Assembly (NCBI GenBank): GCA_017463225.1
Contig: JAFTPO010000016.1
Span: forward strand, 1 to 64,000
Source: Lachnospiraceae bacterium
GTDB lineage: Bacteria; Bacillota; Clostridia; Lachnospirales; Lachnospiraceae
Direction of reading: 5' to 3'
DNA: 64,000 bases
Below the pieces are notes generated by a model. That model had not been told where the DNA came from. It was given only the letters and a program-made list of their open reading frames with translations, and did not search any database. Below are positions 34,632 to 43,397 of this stretch, piece by piece. Numbering within the stretch: the first letter of the stretch is position 1; the number at the start of each line of letters is the position of its first letter. The translations under genes and the position numbers were made by a program.

Positions 34632-35684
34632 GTGAATAAAATGGGTTTAGAACAATATAAGGGAGTATATGTCTTTGCACAGCAGGTTGATAACGAGTTA
34701 AGTGGAATCGCATTCGAACTTCTCGGTAAGGCTAAGGATCTTGCAAAGGACTTAAACACAGATGTTACAGCAATTCTTATCGGATATCAGGTTAAGAATC
34801 TTGCTGACGAGCTTGCAGCATATGGTGCTGACAAGGTTATCGTTGTAGACGATCCAGAGTTAAAGGAGTACAGAACAGAGCCTTATACACATGCTATGGC
34901 TTCTGTTATTAACGAGTATAAGCCAGATATCGTATTAGTTGGTGCTACAGCTATCGGTAGAGATCTTGGCCCTCGTGTTTCAGCAAGAGTTGCTACAGGT
35001 CTTACTGCAGACTGTACAGTTCTTGAGATTGGTGATTTCCCAATCAACCCAATTCCTAATCAGGAGCAGAAGCACAATCAGCTTCTTATGACTCGTCCTG
35101 CATTTGGTGGTAACACAATCGCTACAATCGCATGTCCAGATAACAGACCACAGATGGCTACTGTACGTCCTGGTGTTATGCAGAAGATTGATAGAATTGA
35201 TGGTGCTAAGGCAGAGGTTATCGAGTTCAATCCTGGATTTACTCCAGATAACAAGTATGTTGAGATTCTTGAGGTTGTTAAGTCAGTTAAGGATACAGTA
35301 GATATCATGGACGCTAAGATTCTTGTATCAGGTGGACGTGGTGTTGGTTCAGCTGAGAACTTCAAGCTTCTTCAGGATCTTGCAGATGTTCTTGGTGGAA
35401 CAGTAAGCTGTTCAAGAGCAGTTGTTGATTCAGGTTGGATGGAGAGAGATTATCAGGTAGGACAGACTGGTAAGACTGTAAGACCAAATCTTTACTTCGC
35501 AATCGGTATCTCAGGTGCTATTCAGCACGTTGCAGGTATGGAGGAGTCAGATATCATCATCGCTATCAATAAGGATGCAGATGCACCTATCTTTGATGTA
35601 GCTGATTATGGTATTGTAGGAGATCTTAACAAGATTGTACCTGCTCTTACTGCAGCTCTTAAGAATGAGATTGCATCAAAGTAA
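34632..35684 (+). CDS. etfA: Electron transfer flavoprotein alpha subunit
   Basis: EtfA is about 350 residues. The C-terminal FAD domain has ILVSGGRGVGSAENF, SRAVVDSGWMERDYQVGQTGKTV and GISGAIQHVAGM. The start is uncertain: GTG at 34632 is 6 bases after AAGGA, GTG at 34629 is closer, and ATG at 34641 gives the more usual protein start but a poor spacing. It ends the operon before a strong terminator. No butyrate kinase or CoA-transferase gene is in the window. Confidence 0.95.
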   Translation: MNKMGLEQYKGVYVFAQQVDNELSGIAFELLGKAKDLAKDLNTDVTAILIGYQVKNLADELAAYGADKVIVVDDPELKEYRTEPYTHAMASVINEYKPDIVLVGATAIGRDLGPRVSARVATGLTADCTVLEIGDFPINPIPNQEQKHNQLLMTRPAFGGNTIATIACPDNRPQMATVRPGVMQKIDRIDGAKAEVIEFNPGFTPDNKYVEILEVVKSVKDTVDIMDAKILVSGGRGVGSAENFKLLQDLADVLGGTVSCSRAVVDSGWMERDYQVGQTGKTVRPNLYFAIGISGAIQHVAGMEESDIIIAINKDADAPIFDVADYGIVGDLNKIVPALTAALKNEIASK

Positions 35685-35699
35685 TATAAGCTAAGTTTT

Positions 35700-35734
35700 A
35701 AGCCCTTCCAAGATTTCTTTGGAAGGGCTTTTTT
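35700..35734 (+). terminator. Terminator of the butyrate operon
   Basis: A perfect 12-bp stem AAGCCCTTCCAA/TTGGAAGGGCTT with a 7-nt loop is followed by TTTT. Confidence 0.95.
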
Positions 35735-35863
35735 GCATATTTCCTACTTTAAACAGCTTAATGAAGTAAAAATGAACTTTTAATTCTAAAGATGTGATGA
35801 TAATATATAATTATTATAATTAATCAACTAATTTAAGATAAAGGTGCAAATGAGGGGTGTGCG

Positions 35864-36523
35864 ATGAAACTAAAGTCTAATGACAATACATATGGTATGA
35901 ATGAAAAGGAGATGGAGTACTACCGTCAATGTATGGAAGAAATAGAACAACCTGTAGATTATAATGCAAGATTTGAGAAGAAGAAAGAAAATACATCCTA
36001 TGAAGTGGATAGCTATTTAAACACAGACCCTGGAATAAAAGGTAAATCAGGTAGATTGGCGAATTTATTCAGTGGTAATTCAGAAGGAGACAAAACAGTT
36101 CAGGCATGGATAGTAATTGTATTGTGTGTTGTTATGTTTTTCATCTTTTCTGATAAGGGAGTTAAAGCCATACGAGAATTGTCGATAGATAGTGTTGTGG
36201 TTAAGGGTGTTGTAACAGATACTGAAAAAAGTCGGGAATATATAAGGACGGGAAGAACTGGTAGTGTGGAAACATATTATTATGTTACATATGAATGGGT
36301 TGGAGATAATGATAGGTTGAATACCGGTGTATTGAAGACAAAGGATGTGGCCCATCCTTTAGTAGGTGATGAAATTGATGTAACAGTTCGTGCAGATAAT
36401 CATAATATTGAGCTTAGCTCAGATGAAAAGAATAAAGATAATCTATCGTATTATGCGTTTATGTCTCTTATATGGGTAGTATTTGGTGCTTGGGCCTATA
36501 TAAAACATATAAAAAAGGATTAA
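35864..36523 (+). CDS. Membrane protein with DUF3592-like extracytoplasmic domain
   Basis: This 219-residue protein has a charged cytoplasmic N-terminus of about 78 residues, a membrane helix (about 80-98), a beta-rich domain (SVVVKGVVTDTEKSRE, YYYVTYEWVGDNDRLNTGVLKTKDVAHPLVGDEIDVTV) and a second helix near the C-terminus. The domain layout resembles DUF3592 proteins. The ribosome site GAGGGG precedes the ATG. The gene stands alone with its own terminator. The function is unknown. Confidence 0.65.
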   Translation: MKLKSNDNTYGMNEKEMEYYRQCMEEIEQPVDYNARFEKKKENTSYEVDSYLNTDPGIKGKSGRLANLFSGNSEGDKTVQAWIVIVLCVVMFFIFSDKGVKAIRELSIDSVVVKGVVTDTEKSREYIRTGRTGSVETYYYVTYEWVGDNDRLNTGVLKTKDVAHPLVGDEIDVTVRADNHNIELSSDEKNKDNLSYYAFMSLIWVVFGAWAYIKHIKKD

Positions 36524-36550
36524 TTACTACAATTAATATATTGCTACATT

Positions 36551-36587
36551 AGGCTACATCATAGGTTATATGAGGTAGCCTTTTTTG
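36551..36587 (+). terminator. Rho-independent terminator
   Basis: AGGCTAC pairs with GTAGCCT around a partly paired 17-nt interior (TCATA/TATATGA), followed by TTTTTT. Confidence 0.85.
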
Positions 36588-36644
36588 TGGTAATCTGTTA
36601 AAATATATATGTTAATGAAAATGATAATATAAGGTCAAAGGCTT

Positions 36645-37319
36645 ATGGAAAAGAGAAAAGGTTTAATAAATCTGATAAAATTGGAGAATGAAGACTATGT
36701 TTTGATCCAGCATAATGGTGTAAAATCCTACGGAGGAAATCAAAGCTGGTGGAACAAGGATAATGCTGTGCTTTGTGATCATGGCTGTGGGATAATATCT
36801 ATGTGTGACCTTGAATTGTATTTAAAAAAACATAATTCCTTTGAAACTATGACATATTGGGAATATAAAAGATATGTAGATGATGCTAGCAAATCCAGAT
36901 ATGATATGGGTATTGCAAAAAAGAGAAAAGATTTGGGACTTGTGCCTATGACTATGATGAGAGGTTTAAAGGGAGAGACTGATATTAGAAATTCAAAGAT
37001 AAAATGGGCGCCATCTTTAAACTCTAATAAAACAAAGGAATATATAATAGATATGCTTAGCAGGGATATTCCTGTTGTTGCATCCTACTATGTCTTCAAT
37101 AAGAATAATAAATTGAATTTGTGTAGTTATAATATAAAATCTGCTACTATGAAATCGGAAAAAGAGATAAAGGCACATTACTTTAATATAACCGGATTGG
37201 CGGTTTATAACCAAAAGGAGTACTTGTGTATATCGTCATGGGGTAAAAAGTATTATATTAACTACGATGAATGGGCTGAGAAGTTATCATTTTTCTCTAA
37301 TATTTTATTAATAAAATAA
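36645..37319 (+). CDS. Putative papain-like (C39-type) cysteine peptidase-fold protein
   Basis: This 224-residue protein has no signal peptide. CDHGCGIISMCDLELYL resembles the catalytic Cys helix of C39-type peptidases. AHYFNITGLAVY supplies a possible catalytic His, and YLCISSWGKKYYINYDEW resembles the NSWG segment that follows in papain-like folds. The order Cys, His, SxWG is as expected. Substrate and activity are unknown, and the assignment rests on these short motifs only. The ribosome site is weak (AAGG). Confidence 0.55.
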   Translation: MEKRKGLINLIKLENEDYVLIQHNGVKSYGGNQSWWNKDNAVLCDHGCGIISMCDLELYLKKHNSFETMTYWEYKRYVDDASKSRYDMGIAKKRKDLGLVPMTMMRGLKGETDIRNSKIKWAPSLNSNKTKEYIIDMLSRDIPVVASYYVFNKNNKLNLCSYNIKSATMKSEKEIKAHYFNITGLAVYNQKEYLCISSWGKKYYINYDEWAEKLSFFSNILLIK

Positions 37320-37394
37320 TATGTTTGTTGGTAAGTCCGTTGTTATGACGTAAAGTTTTTAAAATGTAATATTATAAGCTGGAGGATATGATTT

Positions 37395-38375
37395 ATGAAG
37401 AAGGGTGTTGCTAGACTACAAATGTTTGGCTTGCTTTTGCTAAAGTTAGTTTGGCTGTTGGCCATTGTGGGAGTATTTTTATTTTTGTTTTCTGCCATAA
37501 TTTGCGGAGCTGGTGGTACAGTGGGATTTATAGACACTGAGTTTGCTATAAGTGGCTTAATTGTATGTGTGGTTTTGATGCCTATTACTCACATTGGATT
37601 TAAAAAGTCTTACATAAAGGTATTTGTTGATGGAGTTTTAAAGGCGGAGTTACCGGGATGTCAGTATCAGATGGGTGGTGGTTTTGATAAGAATACCATA
37701 GACTCTATGTTTGTTTTGGTTGAACCTGGTAATATGTATACATCAGAGGATATGCTTTCCGGGGAATACAAAGGAGTTCGCTTTCAGATGGCTGATGCAA
37801 CTGTAAAGAATTCCGTTAGAGAGCATCTATACGGAGATAAATATGTAAATAAGCTATACAAACATTTTGAGGGTCGTATGATTATACTGGATTCTCCTAT
37901 AAATGCACCAAAACCTGTATATGTTTATTCGTACGAGTTTGAACACAGAGCAGCAGGGCGATACAACAAATATATGTCATCTGAAACTAATGATAGAGTG
38001 TTTGGGGATATATTTGATGTACTAGTTCAGCAAGGCGGAAGTGCAAAGATTGTGTTGAACGATAGAGTTAAGGCTGCCCTTAAGCAATTGTATCAAAAAT
38101 ACAATAACGTTGGAGTTCGTTTTGATAATAATAGAATATTTATGGCAATTAACACTAAAGAGGACTTGTTTGATTGGTCTGTTAAAAGAGGAATGACCTT
38201 TAAAAAAGAGATAGAGACTGTAAACAAACAGATTAGTGTGATAAAAGATTTTGTCGATTTAATATATGGGTATGACAATGATGAAATTGGTAATGAAAAA
38301 ATAACAACTGATGATAATATTGAGCTGAATAATAATCAGGATAAAGAGTTGTCAGACGATTTGCTGTGGAGATAA
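37395..38375 (+). CDS. DUF3137-like membrane protein
   Basis: This 326-residue protein has two N-terminal membrane helices (about 9-33 and 47-65) and a soluble domain with FVLVEPGNMYTSEDMLSGEYKGVRFQMADATV and a following KHFEGRMIILDSPINAP segment, which matches the DUF3137 pattern. The C-terminal tail is Asn/Asp-rich. GGAGG lies upstream of the ATG. The sensor-kinase gene starts 41 bp downstream. The function of DUF3137 proteins is not known. Confidence 0.68.
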   Translation: MKKGVARLQMFGLLLLKLVWLLAIVGVFLFLFSAIICGAGGTVGFIDTEFAISGLIVCVVLMPITHIGFKKSYIKVFVDGVLKAELPGCQYQMGGGFDKNTIDSMFVLVEPGNMYTSEDMLSGEYKGVRFQMADATVKNSVREHLYGDKYVNKLYKHFEGRMIILDSPINAPKPVYVYSYEFEHRAAGRYNKYMSSETNDRVFGDIFDVLVQQGGSAKIVLNDRVKAALKQLYQKYNNVGVRFDNNRIFMAINTKEDLFDWSVKRGMTFKKEIETVNKQISVIKDFVDLIYGYDNDEIGNEKITTDDNIELNNNQDKELSDDLLWR

Positions 38376-38416
38376 AAGAAAGTGTTGTTTGTGTTGTAAG
38401 TATAGGAGTTTGAGCT

Positions 38417-41146
38417 ATGGGAAGTAACATATCAAAATCTATGAAAACTTTACAGTGTGTGTGGGGGATATTGCTTGCTCTATCGATTGCTTATTTTTTA
38501 ATTGGAGAGTTCTCATCAGAAAAAGAGGCTTATTTTAAGGTTGGAAAAAGTAATCTTTACAATGATGGATGGGAGATGGTACTAGATGATGGCTCTAGAA
38601 TGCCTATAAAAGTTCCCGGTTCCTATGATGTTAAGAGTGGAGATACATTTGTTATAGAGAAAAAGATTGAAGATAGCTTTCAGGGAGCATGGTTATGTCT
38701 TAGAAGTTCTCAACATGATATTAAAATCTATGTAGACGATGAACTGATTGAGGATTATAGTACCAAAGATAGTAGAAATTTTGGCAAAAACAGTGTGAGT
38801 GTATTTGTATTTGCTGAGCTTAAAACTGAACATGCCGGAAAAACACTGAGGATGGAGCTTATTAGTCATTCTACCTATTCAGGATACATTAACGAGATTT
38901 ACTGTGGAGACAGAGAACAAATATGGACAGGTATAGTTAAAGCTTATTTACCGGTTACTATATTGGCATTGTTTATGCTTTTGCTTAGTATCATGGTTGT
39001 CATATACTGTTTGATAATTAGCTTTGTATACAAGAAAAAAATGAATATATCATATTTGGGTATCGGGCTTTTGGTTGCTTCAGTATGGCTTATTGCAGAG
39101 TCTAAGTTAAGACAGATTTTCTTGCCAAACAGTACCATAGCCAGTGATGTGGGATTTTTTATGGTTATGCTGTTACCATTGCCTTTCCTTACATATATTA
39201 ATTCGGTGCAGAAACGAAGATATGAGAAAGCATATTTTGTACTTGGAGCATGCGCATGCATTAATTTCGTAGGTTCCACTATATTACAGTTTGCGGGAAT
39301 AAAGGATTTTTCGGAGACTATGATGTCTGGACATATAATTATAATTGCTTTGATAGTGCTACTTATGATAACTGTTGCTATAGATATAAAGAAAGGATAC
39401 ATTAAAGATTATAGAGAAGTTGCTCTAGGTATGGGCGGCCTTATGGTGGCGGGCATTTATGAAATATATATGGTATACGATAAATTTGCTATATATAATG
39501 GTGTTGGCTTATGCATTGGACTCGCGTTCCTATTCTTTATGGCTGTTATACAGACAGGTAGAGATTTGCTTAATTTGGAAAAAGAAAAGCAGCTTGCTGT
39601 AGCAGCAAGTGAGTCTAGAACTATGTTCCTTGCTAATATGTCTCATGAAATTAGAACTCCTATAAATACTATTGTAGGTATGAATGAGATGATTCTTAGA
39701 GAGAATCATAATAATGAGATTAAAGAATATTCAAGAAATATTGAAAATGCCAGCAAGCTTCTGTTAGGGCTTATTGATGATATATTGGATTTTTCTAAGC
39801 TGGACGCTGGAAAACTTGAGATTTGCGAGAATCGGTACAGCATGGCAGCAATGCTCAATGATGTAATACTTGGAATGAGTATTAGACTTGAGGATAGAGA
39901 TTTGACTGTAAATATGGATATTGATGAGAATTTGCCATCTCAGGTTATCGGAGATGAGATAAGAGTTAAGCAGATTTTCAATAATATTCTTTCCAATGCA
40001 GTTAAGTACACTGTTGAAGGTAGTATTACTCTGTCTGTAAAGGGAATATGGGAAAAAGAAAAGTTTAATTTAGTATTCTCTGTTGCAGATACCGGTGTAG
40101 GTATTAAAGAAGAGGATATGGCAACTCTTTTTGACAGCTTTAGACGTATGGACTTAAAGAGAAATAAATATATTCAGGGAACAGGCTTGGGACTTAGTAT
40201 TACAAAGCAACTCGTGGAGAATATGAAAGGTAATATTAAGGTAGAAAGCGAATATGGAAAGGGTAGCTGCTTCACCGTAACATTACCTCAGAAAATAGTT
40301 GATGACAGACCGATGGGGAACCCTATGGTTGCTTATTCGAGCTTGGTTAATAATGAGGATGAAAAGACTGATAAGATTTACAAGTCAGGTCAAAGGGTAA
40401 TGGTGGTTGATGACAATGATATGAACCTTACAGTAATGAAGGCATTGCTTTCTAAGAAGGGCTTTGAGTTAGAGCTTGTAGCCGGCGGGTTAGAGAGCTA
40501 TGAGCTGTGTAAGAAGAATAAGTATAGTCTTATACTAATGGATCATATGATGCCTGCTCCGGATGGTATAGAAACCTTGCATATGATTAGGGATGACAAG
40601 GAAGGCTTAAATATCGATACACCTATAGTTGCTCTTACGGCAAATGCAATAAAGGGAGCAGGAGAGCAGTACAAGAACGAAGGCTTTTCTGATTATATTA
40701 CTAAGCCGGTTGAGTATGCTAAATTAGAAACCGTGCTTGATAAGTATCTTATACAGGAAATGATGGATAATAGTTTGTCTGTGTCAAATTCAACTCTTTA
40801 TACAGTGGACAGAGAGACTGGAATAAAAAATTGTAGTGATATGGTTGATTTGTACGAGGAGATTCTTGGAGATTTTGTTAGAAAGTGCAATGACTACAAG
40901 AAAGAGATTAAAGAGTATTATCAAGAGGAAAAATGGATTGATTATGCCAGAATAGCTCATACACTCAAAAGTAATGCGTTAACTGTAGGATTGGCTGAAT
41001 TTGGTGAATTAGCTAGGGAACACGAGTTAAAAGCAAAGGCGTCAGAGGTAAGCTTTATAAGGGTACATTATGAAGAATTTGTAAAAGCTATTGATAAGGC
41101 GATAGAATCAGTACAGGTAGAAATAGAGAGGAATCAATATGATTAG
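38417..41146 (+). CDS. Hybrid sensor histidine kinase (sensor, HisKA, HATPase, REC, Hpt)
   Basis: This 909-residue protein carries a full phosphorelay in one chain. An N-terminal extracytoplasmic beta domain (WEMVLDDGSRMPIKVPGSYDV) and seven or eight membrane helices (about 180-385) resemble 7TM-DISM sensors, whose ligands are often carbohydrates or unknown. The HisKA box (MSHEIRTPIN) has His410. The HATPase has N and G boxes (NNILSNAVKYT, GTGLGLSITKQLV). The receiver has Asp709 (LILMDHMM), and the Hpt has His848 (AHTLKSNA). A separate response regulator is not adjacent. The following YkgJ gene overlaps by 8 bases, so the two are co-translated. Confidence 0.92.
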   Translation: MGSNISKSMKTLQCVWGILLALSIAYFLIGEFSSEKEAYFKVGKSNLYNDGWEMVLDDGSRMPIKVPGSYDVKSGDTFVIEKKIEDSFQGAWLCLRSSQHDIKIYVDDELIEDYSTKDSRNFGKNSVSVFVFAELKTEHAGKTLRMELISHSTYSGYINEIYCGDREQIWTGIVKAYLPVTILALFMLLLSIMVVIYCLIISFVYKKKMNISYLGIGLLVASVWLIAESKLRQIFLPNSTIASDVGFFMVMLLPLPFLTYINSVQKRRYEKAYFVLGACACINFVGSTILQFAGIKDFSETMMSGHIIIIALIVLLMITVAIDIKKGYIKDYREVALGMGGLMVAGIYEIYMVYDKFAIYNGVGLCIGLAFLFFMAVIQTGRDLLNLEKEKQLAVAASESRTMFLANMSHEIRTPINTIVGMNEMILRENHNNEIKEYSRNIENASKLLLGLIDDILDFSKLDAGKLEICENRYSMAAMLNDVILGMSIRLEDRDLTVNMDIDENLPSQVIGDEIRVKQIFNNILSNAVKYTVEGSITLSVKGIWEKEKFNLVFSVADTGVGIKEEDMATLFDSFRRMDLKRNKYIQGTGLGLSITKQLVENMKGNIKVESEYGKGSCFTVTLPQKIVDDRPMGNPMVAYSSLVNNEDEKTDKIYKSGQRVMVVDDNDMNLTVMKALLSKKGFELELVAGGLESYELCKKNKYSLILMDHMMPAPDGIETLHMIRDDKEGLNIDTPIVALTANAIKGAGEQYKNEGFSDYITKPVEYAKLETVLDKYLIQEMMDNSLSVSNSTLYTVDRETGIKNCSDMVDLYEEILGDFVRKCNDYKKEIKEYYQEEKWIDYARIAHTLKSNALTVGLAEFGELAREHELKAKASEVSFIRVHYEEFVKAIDKAIESVQVEIERNQYD

Positions 41147-41843
41147 AGAGATATCCCTAAGTGACATATCAGATGGAAAGACCTATGAGCTAAACGATAT
41201 GGTAAAAGCTGATACGGGAGGCTGCGCAGGGTGTCACAAATGCTGTACAGGCATGGGTAGTTCCATAATATTAGATCCTTATGATGTATGGCAGATAAAA
41301 GAAGAACTTAATATGAGCTTTCAACAGCTTTTAAGCGAGGGTTACATTGAGCTTAATATGGTTGATGGCTTGATTCTGCCTAATCTAAGGATGAATGAAA
41401 AAGAACGCTGCTCCTTTTTAAACGAGGAGGGAAGATGCTCAATACATAAGGTGCGTCCTGGAATTTGCAGAATATTTCCACTGGGAAGAGTGTATGATGG
41501 CAAAGATTTCAAATACTTTCTACAAAAGGATCAGTGCGCAAAGGAGAGCAGGTCCAAAATTAAGGTAAAAAAATGGATTGATACTGCTAATGTTACAGAG
41601 AATCATAGATTCATCAGTCAATGGCATTACTTTGTGAGATGGGTTGGAGACAGGAATATAGAACTTAAGAATACCGGAAGGGGAGAATGTATCAACGATA
41701 TAGCTATGTATGTGTTAAATGAGTTCTTTGTGGCAGATATATATAAAGAGGAGCAAAGAGCTGTTGCGGACGATGGTTTGTTTTATATGCTTGTAATTAA
41801 TAAAATAGATGTGGCGAGAAAAGCTATTGAAGGGTTAAGTTAA
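41139..41843 (+). CDS. YkgJ-family Cys-cluster protein
   Basis: This 234-residue protein has the YkgJ (CxxCxxCC-type) metal-binding motif: GGCAGCHKCCTGMG near the N-terminus, ERCSFLNEEGRCSIHKVRPGICRIFPLG in the middle and DQCAKES. These Cys probably bind a zinc ion or an iron-sulfur cluster; the biochemical role of the family is not established. It overlaps the sensor kinase by 8 bases, an uncommon partnership. Confidence 0.85.
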   Translation: MIREISLSDISDGKTYELNDMVKADTGGCAGCHKCCTGMGSSIILDPYDVWQIKEELNMSFQQLLSEGYIELNMVDGLILPNLRMNEKERCSFLNEEGRCSIHKVRPGICRIFPLGRVYDGKDFKYFLQKDQCAKESRSKIKVKKWIDTANVTENHRFISQWHYFVRWVGDRNIELKNTGRGECINDIAMYVLNEFFVADIYKEEQRAVADDGLFYMLVINKIDVARKAIEGLS

Positions 41844-41882
41844 TTCAATAAAATAATTATGATGATGTAAAGGAGATATAAT

Positions 41883-42575
41883 ATGCTAGGTATAATAGGC
41901 GCAATGGATGAAGAGGTTAGTAAACTTAAAGAGGTTATGGATGAGGTTGAGATTACAACCAAGGCCTCTATGGATTTTTATAAGGGTAAGATAAGCGGCA
42001 AGGATGTGGTAGTTGTTCGCTCTGGTATTGGAAAGGTAAATGCCGGAATATGTACTCAGATATTGGTTGATTGCTATGGGGTAGAGGCTGTAATAAATAC
42101 AGGTATAGCAGGTAGCTTAAATGCAGCCATTGATATAGGAGATGTGGTTTTGGCAACAGATGCTCTTCAGCACGATATGGATGCTACGGGATTTGGATAT
42201 GAGCCTGGGGTGATTCCACGTATGGAGGTTTCTACCTTTGTTGCTGATGAAAGACTTAGAACTCTGGCCAAGGAATGTTGTCAGAGAGTAAATCCTGATA
42301 TCAAGGTTTTTGAAGGAAGAGTTGTAAGTGGAGACCAGTTTATATCTGATAAAAATATAAAGAATAGAATAACTTCACAATTTGCCGGATACTGTACTGA
42401 GATGGAAGGTGCTGCTATAGCTCAGGCGGCGTATTTGAACAATATACCATTTTTAATCATAAGGGCTATATCTGATAAGGCTGATGACAGCGCAACAGTT
42501 GATTATCCAACATTTGAAGCAAAAGCTATTGAAAATAGTGTTAAGCTTATGAAGGAAATGATAGCAAATTACTAG
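41883..42575 (+). CDS. mtnN: 5'-methylthioadenosine/S-adenosylhomocysteine nucleosidase
   Basis: This 230-residue nucleosidase cleaves adenine from S-adenosylhomocysteine and methylthioadenosine. The N-terminal IGAMDEEVSKLKE, VVRSGIGKVNAGICTQIL, NTGIAGSLN and the catalytic Asp in RAISDKADD are all seen. luxS follows 14 bp downstream, so the two complete the detoxification route that ends in homocysteine and the AI-2 precursor. Confidence 0.96.
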   Translation: MLGIIGAMDEEVSKLKEVMDEVEITTKASMDFYKGKISGKDVVVVRSGIGKVNAGICTQILVDCYGVEAVINTGIAGSLNAAIDIGDVVLATDALQHDMDATGFGYEPGVIPRMEVSTFVADERLRTLAKECCQRVNPDIKVFEGRVVSGDQFISDKNIKNRITSQFAGYCTEMEGAAIAQAAYLNNIPFLIIRAISDKADDSATVDYPTFEAKAIENSVKLMKEMIANY

Positions 42576-42589
42576 AGAGGAAGAAAAAT

Positions 42590-43081
42590 ATGGAAAAGAT
42601 AGCAAGCTTTACAGTAAATCATATGGATTTGCTGGCAGGAATATATGTGTCCAGGAAGGATGAGGTTAATGGTAATGTGATTACTACCTTTGATCTTAGA
42701 ATGAAAAGACCAAACTATGAGCCTGTGATGAATACTGCCGAGATGCATACGATAGAGCATTTGGGGGCAACCTTTTTAAGAAACCATAATGATTACAAGG
42801 ATAGGATAATATATTTTGGTCCTATGGGATGCAGAACCGGCTTTTATCTTATAGTAGCCGGTGATTACGAATCTAAGGATATGGTTGAACTTGTGACACA
42901 GATGTATGAGTTTATTGGAGACTTCGAAGGTGAGGTACCGGGAGCATCTCCTATGGATTGCGGAAATTATTTGGATATGAATTTGCCAATGGCAAGATAT
43001 GAGGCAAAGGATTATCTGAAGAAAGCGTTATACAATATTTCAAGGGAGAGATTAGAGTATCCTCCTACAAGAAATGTGTAA
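42590..43081 (+). CDS. luxS: S-ribosylhomocysteine lyase (AI-2 synthase)
   Basis: This 163-residue LuxS splits S-ribosylhomocysteine into homocysteine and the AI-2 precursor. The metal-binding HTIEH and the Cys in GASPMDCGNY are present, as is GPMGCRTGFYLI. No AI-2 receptor gene is in the window. Confidence 0.97.
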   Translation: MEKIASFTVNHMDLLAGIYVSRKDEVNGNVITTFDLRMKRPNYEPVMNTAEMHTIEHLGATFLRNHNDYKDRIIYFGPMGCRTGFYLIVAGDYESKDMVELVTQMYEFIGDFEGEVPGASPMDCGNYLDMNLPMARYEAKDYLKKALYNISRERLEYPPTRNV

Positions 43082-43114
43082 TTATATATTTTAGAAAATG
43101 TAGCAATATATGGT

Positions 43115-43152
43115 AAAAGCGGGAAATCTATAATAAGATTACCCGCTTTTTC
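43115..43152 (+). terminator. Terminator after luxS
   Basis: AAAAGCGGGAAATC pairs with GATTACCCGCTTTT (one mismatch), followed by TT. Confidence 0.85.
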
Positions 43153-43202
43153 CGATATATACTATATATGTGATTCAAAAAAATCAATCCGGGTACAAAA
43201 TA

Positions 43203-43226
43203 GGGGGTTTTTTATAAAAAACCCCC
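43203..43226. repeat. Perfect 24-bp palindrome upstream of the giant surface protein
   Basis: Five G, six T, AT, six A, five C read identically on both strands. It lies 172 bp before the surface-protein start and 51 bp after the luxS terminator. It could be an operator for a dimeric regulator, or an extra symmetric terminator. Confidence 0.75.
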
Positions 43227-43397
43227 AACAAATTGTAGAAAACAGTCAAAAAAGTGTTTTATTTTAAGAAATAATGTGATAGAATTGTATCGTAGTATGA
43301 GTAATTATGGGTAAGTGTAATTATTTATACGTTTTAGTGAGATTATACATATTAATTTATAGAAGAAAGACCTTAAGAAAGGGATAGAGGTGCAAGG
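43227..43397. other. Leader region of the giant surface-protein gene
   Basis: This AT-rich stretch holds a possible extended -10 (TGATAGAAT at 43277-43285) with a poor -35. GAGGTG lies just before the ATG. I see no riboswitch fold. Confidence 0.35.

Noticed and set aside
43227..43397. A possible riboswitch before the giant surface-protein gene
   Set aside because: I could not match any known riboswitch core, such as those for cyclic di-GMP, SAM or lysine, and saw no conserved fold.
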